Under the pieces are notes generated by a model. That model worked only from the letters and a program-made list of their open reading frames with translations. It was not told the origin of the DNA and did not search any database. Of a DNA stretch of 64,000 nucleotides, positions 60,506-64,000 are shown one piece after another (position 1 is the stretch's first letter; each line of letters starts with the position of its first letter). Source of the DNA: Pseudomonas monteilii (GTDB lineage Bacteria; Pseudomonadota; Gammaproteobacteria; Pseudomonadales; Pseudomonadaceae); contig CP013997.1 in assembly GCA_001534745.1 (NCBI GenBank), positions 1,488,001 to 1,552,000 on the forward strand, read 5' to 3'. Both the position numbers and the translations under genes were made by a program.

Positions 60506-62560
60506 CGTGGCAACGTCGATTGGCGGCAGGTCAAGGAGATCCACGACAGCTTCAAGTACAGCAACTCGGGTCTCGGCCCGGCCTCGCAGATCATCATCGC
60601 CATCGTCATGGCCGCAGTGGTCGGCCCGATGGCGGCAGGTGCGATGGGTGGTGCCACCGGTGGCATGGTGGCTTCAGGGGCCATTACCGCAGAGACGGCC
60701 GCCGGCGTGTCAGCCGCTACAGGCGCCGTGGCCGCAGGCGCTGCGAGCAAGGCTACCGTCAGTGTCGTCAACAACCAAGGCAACCTGGGTGCGGTATTCA
60801 AGGACGTCACATCTTCAGATGCCATAAAAGGCTATGCAGTTGCCGGCGCCACCGCAGGTCTGACCGCAACCTACTTTGACGGCTGGACCGGAACCGAGAC
60901 CGACTACGCGACCGGGCAAGTTACTTCCGCGCCGTTGAACACCTGGTCTGGCGTCGGACAGTTTGCCGCGAATCAAACGTTGCAGAACGGCACGTCCATG
61001 TTGCTGGGCAAGGCGCTGGGCCAAGGTGGAAGCGGCAGTGACGCACTCAAGAGTGCATTGTTCAATACCTTGGCGGCAGTCAGTTTCAATGCCGTCGGCG
61101 ACTACACGAACAACCGCCTGACGGAAGGTTATCCGCCAAAAATCATGGTGCATGCCATGGTCGGTGGTCTTCTCGCAGAGGCAACCGGCGGCGACTTCAG
61201 AACCGGCGCATTGGCAGCAGGCCTCAACGAAGCTGCGGTGGGTTATCTGAACACGCTGGTCAGAGGCGACAAGACGCTGCTTTCGATGAGTTCTCAAGTC
61301 GTAGGTGTAATGGCGGCGGCTAGTCGGGGGGATGCGGACGCCAGTTCGATAGAGAAAGGCGGTTGGGTGGCAAAGAATGCCACGCAGTACAACCACATGC
61401 TGCACCAATCCCAAACTCAGGCACTGGATGAGCAGCGGCAACGCCATCCCGAAAAAGCTGATCGGCTAAATGCGGCCGCTTGTGCACTGACGCGATGTGC
61501 AGAGTCGATCCCCACGGATGATCCGCAATACAGCCAGTGGAAGGCATTTCAGGATAGAGGCGAGACGTATCAGGAAGAAGTCGCGCTCCTCGAAGGAACG
61601 GGTCAATTCGATGGGCGTAGTTTCATCGATTGGAGTGACGACCAGTTCGGCGCCTACGGTAATGCTGTGCAGAAAATAGGCGCAGCTCGAGATACAGCCG
61701 TCGGGCTTGTGGGCGGAGCGGGAGGATACGGCGGTATGATCGCCACATCGCCCGCTTGCGTCGGTATCGTAACCTGTACAGTACCTGCTGCTCTCGGTAC
61801 GCTGGGCACCCTGTCGCTGCAGGATGCATGGGAATCGGCTAAAGGAATCACAGCTGACTTTCAGTCTAGTGAGCCACAGAGGGTTGCGGATTCCTTCCAG
61901 TTGGGTACCTTCCCAGGAGACGAAAGCGCGACGACTGAGTTGCTCAAGGATGCGGCTATAGTGGGGGCGGGAGCTACTGCGCTTGGAGCGGCTGAGAGAG
62001 CTTATAGGAAGATTGCTGGGGGGTTTACTAGTGGTGCAAAAGCGACTGGGACGGCTAGAGAAGTTGCAGGCACGGGCGCTAGAAATCCGTTGCTTGATGA
62101 TGCGATACCGAGAGGCGGTGATCGTCTGATCGTGGATCAAGGACCTATGCCTACCTGCGGTCACAACTCTTGTGGGATGGTTCTGAATACGTTGGGCAAG
62201 GAAGTTAATATAGACACTCTCATCCAAAAGCTCCCGCCTTCTGAAAAAGGGATTTTTGCTCAGGATGTTGCTAGCCTGATGAAATCTGAAGGTATTCCTG
62301 CAAGTGCCTTTGGAGGCAGAAATGCCGCTGATTTGGCTAGGTATACCTCAAGCGGAACGCCAGTAGTTGCTCGAATTATTGACAAGACGACAGGCTCTGG
62401 TTTTTCCCATTTTGTTGTGGTAGATGGTGTTACAATAAGAAGTGGCATTTCTGTTGTGGCTGTTCGTGATCCTCATGGTAAGCAGTATTTCAGTCCTGTT
62501 AATACCTTTGAAAGAAATTTTTCGGGTGAGGTTGTTGTTCCTCGGAGTGCTTTGAAATGA
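60506..62560 (+). pseudogene. Orphan CdiA C-terminal module with papain/C39-like cysteine-peptidase toxin
   Basis: The frame is open from 60506 without a credible start (the first ATG, 60608, lacks a ribosome-binding sequence). It begins RGNVDWRQVKEIHDSFKYSN, the conserved pretoxin region of CdiA/FHA proteins, followed by an Ala/Gly-rich hydrophobic stretch and a DUF637-like region. The toxin tip, after about 62040, has DQGPMPTCGHNSCGMVLNTLG, GFSHFVVVDG and VRDPHG. Counted from 60608, C517, H601 and D621 make a papain/C39-like triad. Silent as it stands, it would be a toxin if fused in frame to a cdiA. An immunity gene overlaps its stop by ATGA. Confidence 0.85.
61539..62042 (+). repeat. 504-bp pretoxin segment duplicated at 63171-63674
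   Basis: Direct repeat, offset 1,632 bp, with about six base differences clustered in the first 220 bp. It encodes FQDRGETYQEEVALLEGTG through TSGAK, the constant region before the toxin tips. Confidence 0.95.
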
Positions 62561-62913
62561 AATTAAATATCAGATTTCCCAAAAACATGCATACTGAACA
62601 GTTGCTCGGGCAGGAGCGAATTCCTTGCTTGTGCAAGATCTCTAAAGAATTTGAGGTCTCTTTTTCGGATACCGTTCCTGAGGCATCTGGAGTCGTGCTT
62701 GAATGGGATCGTGATGAGTTGGAGTTAAGGGCGATTGCAGGTGGGGGGGGGCAATATACTCACTGCGCGAATAGCCTCATTACTTTAGAGGAAGTTGAGC
62801 CTGATGTTTATAAGGTCATTGGGCTGGAAATGTTTTATTCAAATTTCGGGTGGTGTGTTGTCTTGAAGGATGGTGAGTATGCGCCGCCAGGGAATTTTTG
62901 GGACGAAGAGTGA
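62557..62913 (+). CDS. Predicted immunity protein for the papain-like orphan toxin
   Basis: A 118-residue protein whose ATG overlaps the toxin stop (ATGA at 62557-62560): MKLNIRFPKNMHTEQLLGQE and so on, with FSDTVPEASGVVLEWDRDELELRAIAGGGGQYTHC and an acidic end, NFWDEE. No signal peptide and no family I can name. Position and overlap make immunity the best guess. A run of nine G (62743-62751) encodes GGG and could slip, causing frameshifts. The DNA is AT-rich like other island cassettes. Confidence 0.7.
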   Translation: MKLNIRFPKNMHTEQLLGQERIPCLCKISKEFEVSFSDTVPEASGVVLEWDRDELELRAIAGGGGQYTHCANSLITLEEVEPDVYKVIGLEMFYSNFGWCVVLKDGEYAPPGNFWDEE

Positions 62914-62941
62914 CGGTTTTTGATGGGCTTTACTGACAGGT

Positions 62942-63188
62942 TGGTGCAAAGGCTACTGCTACAACGGGAGAGGTTGTAGCTACTGAGGCCACAAGTGCAA
63001 ATGCCTATAGGAGAGCAAGCTGGCTCTGCTACAAAGCCCACACTGCCTCGGTTTGGTGGGAAAAATGCGCACACGCCGAGAGCTGTAAACATTGATGTAA
63101 CTGCGAATATTCAGTCCGGTATCCATGCGGATGCTAGGCAACTAACTTTTAAAGACGGCTCAGTTAGAGAGGAAGGCATTTCAGGATA
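62942..63188 (+). pseudogene. Remnant of another orphan CdiA toxin tip
   Basis: GAKATATTGEVVATEATSAN matches the start of a toxin tip after the constant SGAK boundary (compare SGAKATGTAREVAGTG in the first module). The frame then shifts. The downstream frame, GSATKPTLPRFGGKNAHTPR and AVNIDVTANIQSGIHADARQLTFKDGSVREEGISG, runs to a stop at 63188, inside the next copy of the pretoxin repeat. It is a broken module without its immunity gene. Confidence 0.6.
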
Positions 63189-64000
63189 GAGGCGAGACGT
63201 ATCAGGAAGAAGTCGCGCTCCTCGAAGGAACGGGTCAATTCGATGGGCGTAGTTTCATCGATTGGAGTGACGACCAGTTCGGTGCCTACGGCAACGCTGT
63301 GCAGAAAATAGGCGCAGCTCGAGATACAGCCGTCGGGCTTGCGGGCGGGGCGGGAGGATACGGCGGTATGATCGCCACATCACCCGCTTGCGTCGGTATC
63401 GTAACCTGTACAGTACCTGCTGCTCTCGGTACGCTGGGCACCCTGTCGCTGCAGGATGCATGGGAATCGGCTAAAGGAATCACAGCTGACTTTCAGTCTA
63501 GTGAGCCACAGAGGGTTGCGGATTCCTTCCAGTTGGGTACCTTCCCAGGAGACGAAAGCGCGACGACTGAGTTGCTCAAGGATGCGGCTATAGTGGGGGC
63601 GGGAGCTACTGCGCTTGGAGCGGCTGAGAGAGCTTATAGGAAGATTGCTGGGGGGTTTACTAGTGGTGCAAAAGGGTTAGAAATTGCCCCGGGTAAATTT
63701 GACTACATGTTTGGCCGTGTCGTTAGCAGCTCCCATAATGCCGCTCGTTCAAATCAGCTTGCGCTCGAAATGAAGAGGCTTGGTGTTCCGGACACTGTCA
63801 CTGGTCGTCAGATGCTTACTGATCACTTGGTCCTTTCTGCCAAAACTGACGGCAATGTGATGAGTACGTTCTCCAATCAGTATGGAAAATTTGAGGTCAG
63901 AGAGTCTTTGTTTATAGGGCCATCGGGTAAGGCTGCTAATTTTCAAAGTACATTCCAAGTTCTTGATGACGGAACTCGTAAACTCAGCGCAGTGATACCG
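63171..64000 (+). pseudogene. Third orphan CdiA module, running off the window end
   Basis: It starts with the second 504-bp pretoxin copy (63171-63674) and stays open to the last base. After SGAKG the tip differs: LEIAPGKFDYMFGRVVSSSH, then NAARSNQLALEMKRLGVPDTVTGRQMLTDHLVLSAKT and FSNQYGKFEVRESLFIGPSGKAANFQSTF. This type of tip is common at the end of Pseudomonas FHA-like proteins, as I remember. A stop (TAA) lies a few codons upstream in this frame and no ATG with a ribosome-binding sequence is present, so it is also an orphan. Its immunity gene would lie beyond 64000. Confidence 0.75.

Noticed and set aside
60232..60879. 215-codon frame covering the duplicated cdiA fragment
   Set aside because: It reads the 216-bp copy correctly, then continues out of frame through pretoxin DNA; described as a broken fragment instead.
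47281..64000. A CRISPR array or defence system in the accessory region
   Set aside because: The repeats here are long coding duplications; no short regularly spaced repeats, cas genes or restriction genes were seen.

Overview
This is a chromosomal segment of a Pseudomonas, most likely of the P. putida group. The evidence is the GC-rich coding style, a cti-type heme cis/trans isomerase, an AnsB very close to P. putida AnsB, Pseudomonas-type REP sequences (core GCGGGCTTGCCCGC), and the order thrS-infC-rpmI-rplT-pheS-pheT-ihfA-merR-tRNA-Pro. The species call is an inference from remembered gene content.

About 1-46.9 kb is mostly core genome. It opens with the 5' part of a sulfite reductase gene, a short membrane peptide gene and a regular tandem array of 117-bp REP-containing units. 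Next come metH, the periplasmic fatty-acid isomerase cti, an acyltransferase, nfuA, a nitronate monooxygenase and several small genes. galU and gor follow, then a Tat-exported PLP enzyme, a bacteriophytochrome kinase, a TauE/SafE permease and an amino-acid-type chemoreceptor. The peroxide-defence pair ahpC/ahpF is followed by yceH, nhaR, terC and puuB. Two identical tRNA-Val genes, endA, a TonB-dependent siderophore receptor, ansB, a cold-shock protein and the translation cluster (thrS to ihfA) complete this part. The cluster shows two regulatory signatures: an AUU start for infC with good ribosome-binding-site spacing, and a tRNA-Thr anticodon-arm mimic in the thrS leader.

From the tRNA-Pro (46.8 kb) to the window end lies an accessory island carrying a contact-dependent inhibition (CDI) locus. 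cdiB encodes the outer-membrane transporter. cdiA encodes a 3,252-residue two-partner-secreted protein ending in a Hint-type pretoxin domain and a C-terminal toxin whose D-x2-H-x3-E signature matches the colicin E3 16S-rRNA nuclease. cdiI is its likely immunity gene. Downstream are an IS5-family remnant, a small gene with a structured leader and a translationally coupled upstream ORF, and a broken second cdiA 3' region. The broken region carries at least three orphan toxin modules: a papain/C39-like cysteine-peptidase toxin with its immunity gene, a truncated remnant, and a third module running off the window. The pretoxin segment is duplicated (504 bp) between modules.

The CDI toxin tip, the immunity genes and the spacer DNA are visibly more AT-rich than the body of cdiA, as expected for exchangeable toxin cassettes. 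No CRISPR array, prophage or integrase was seen in the window.
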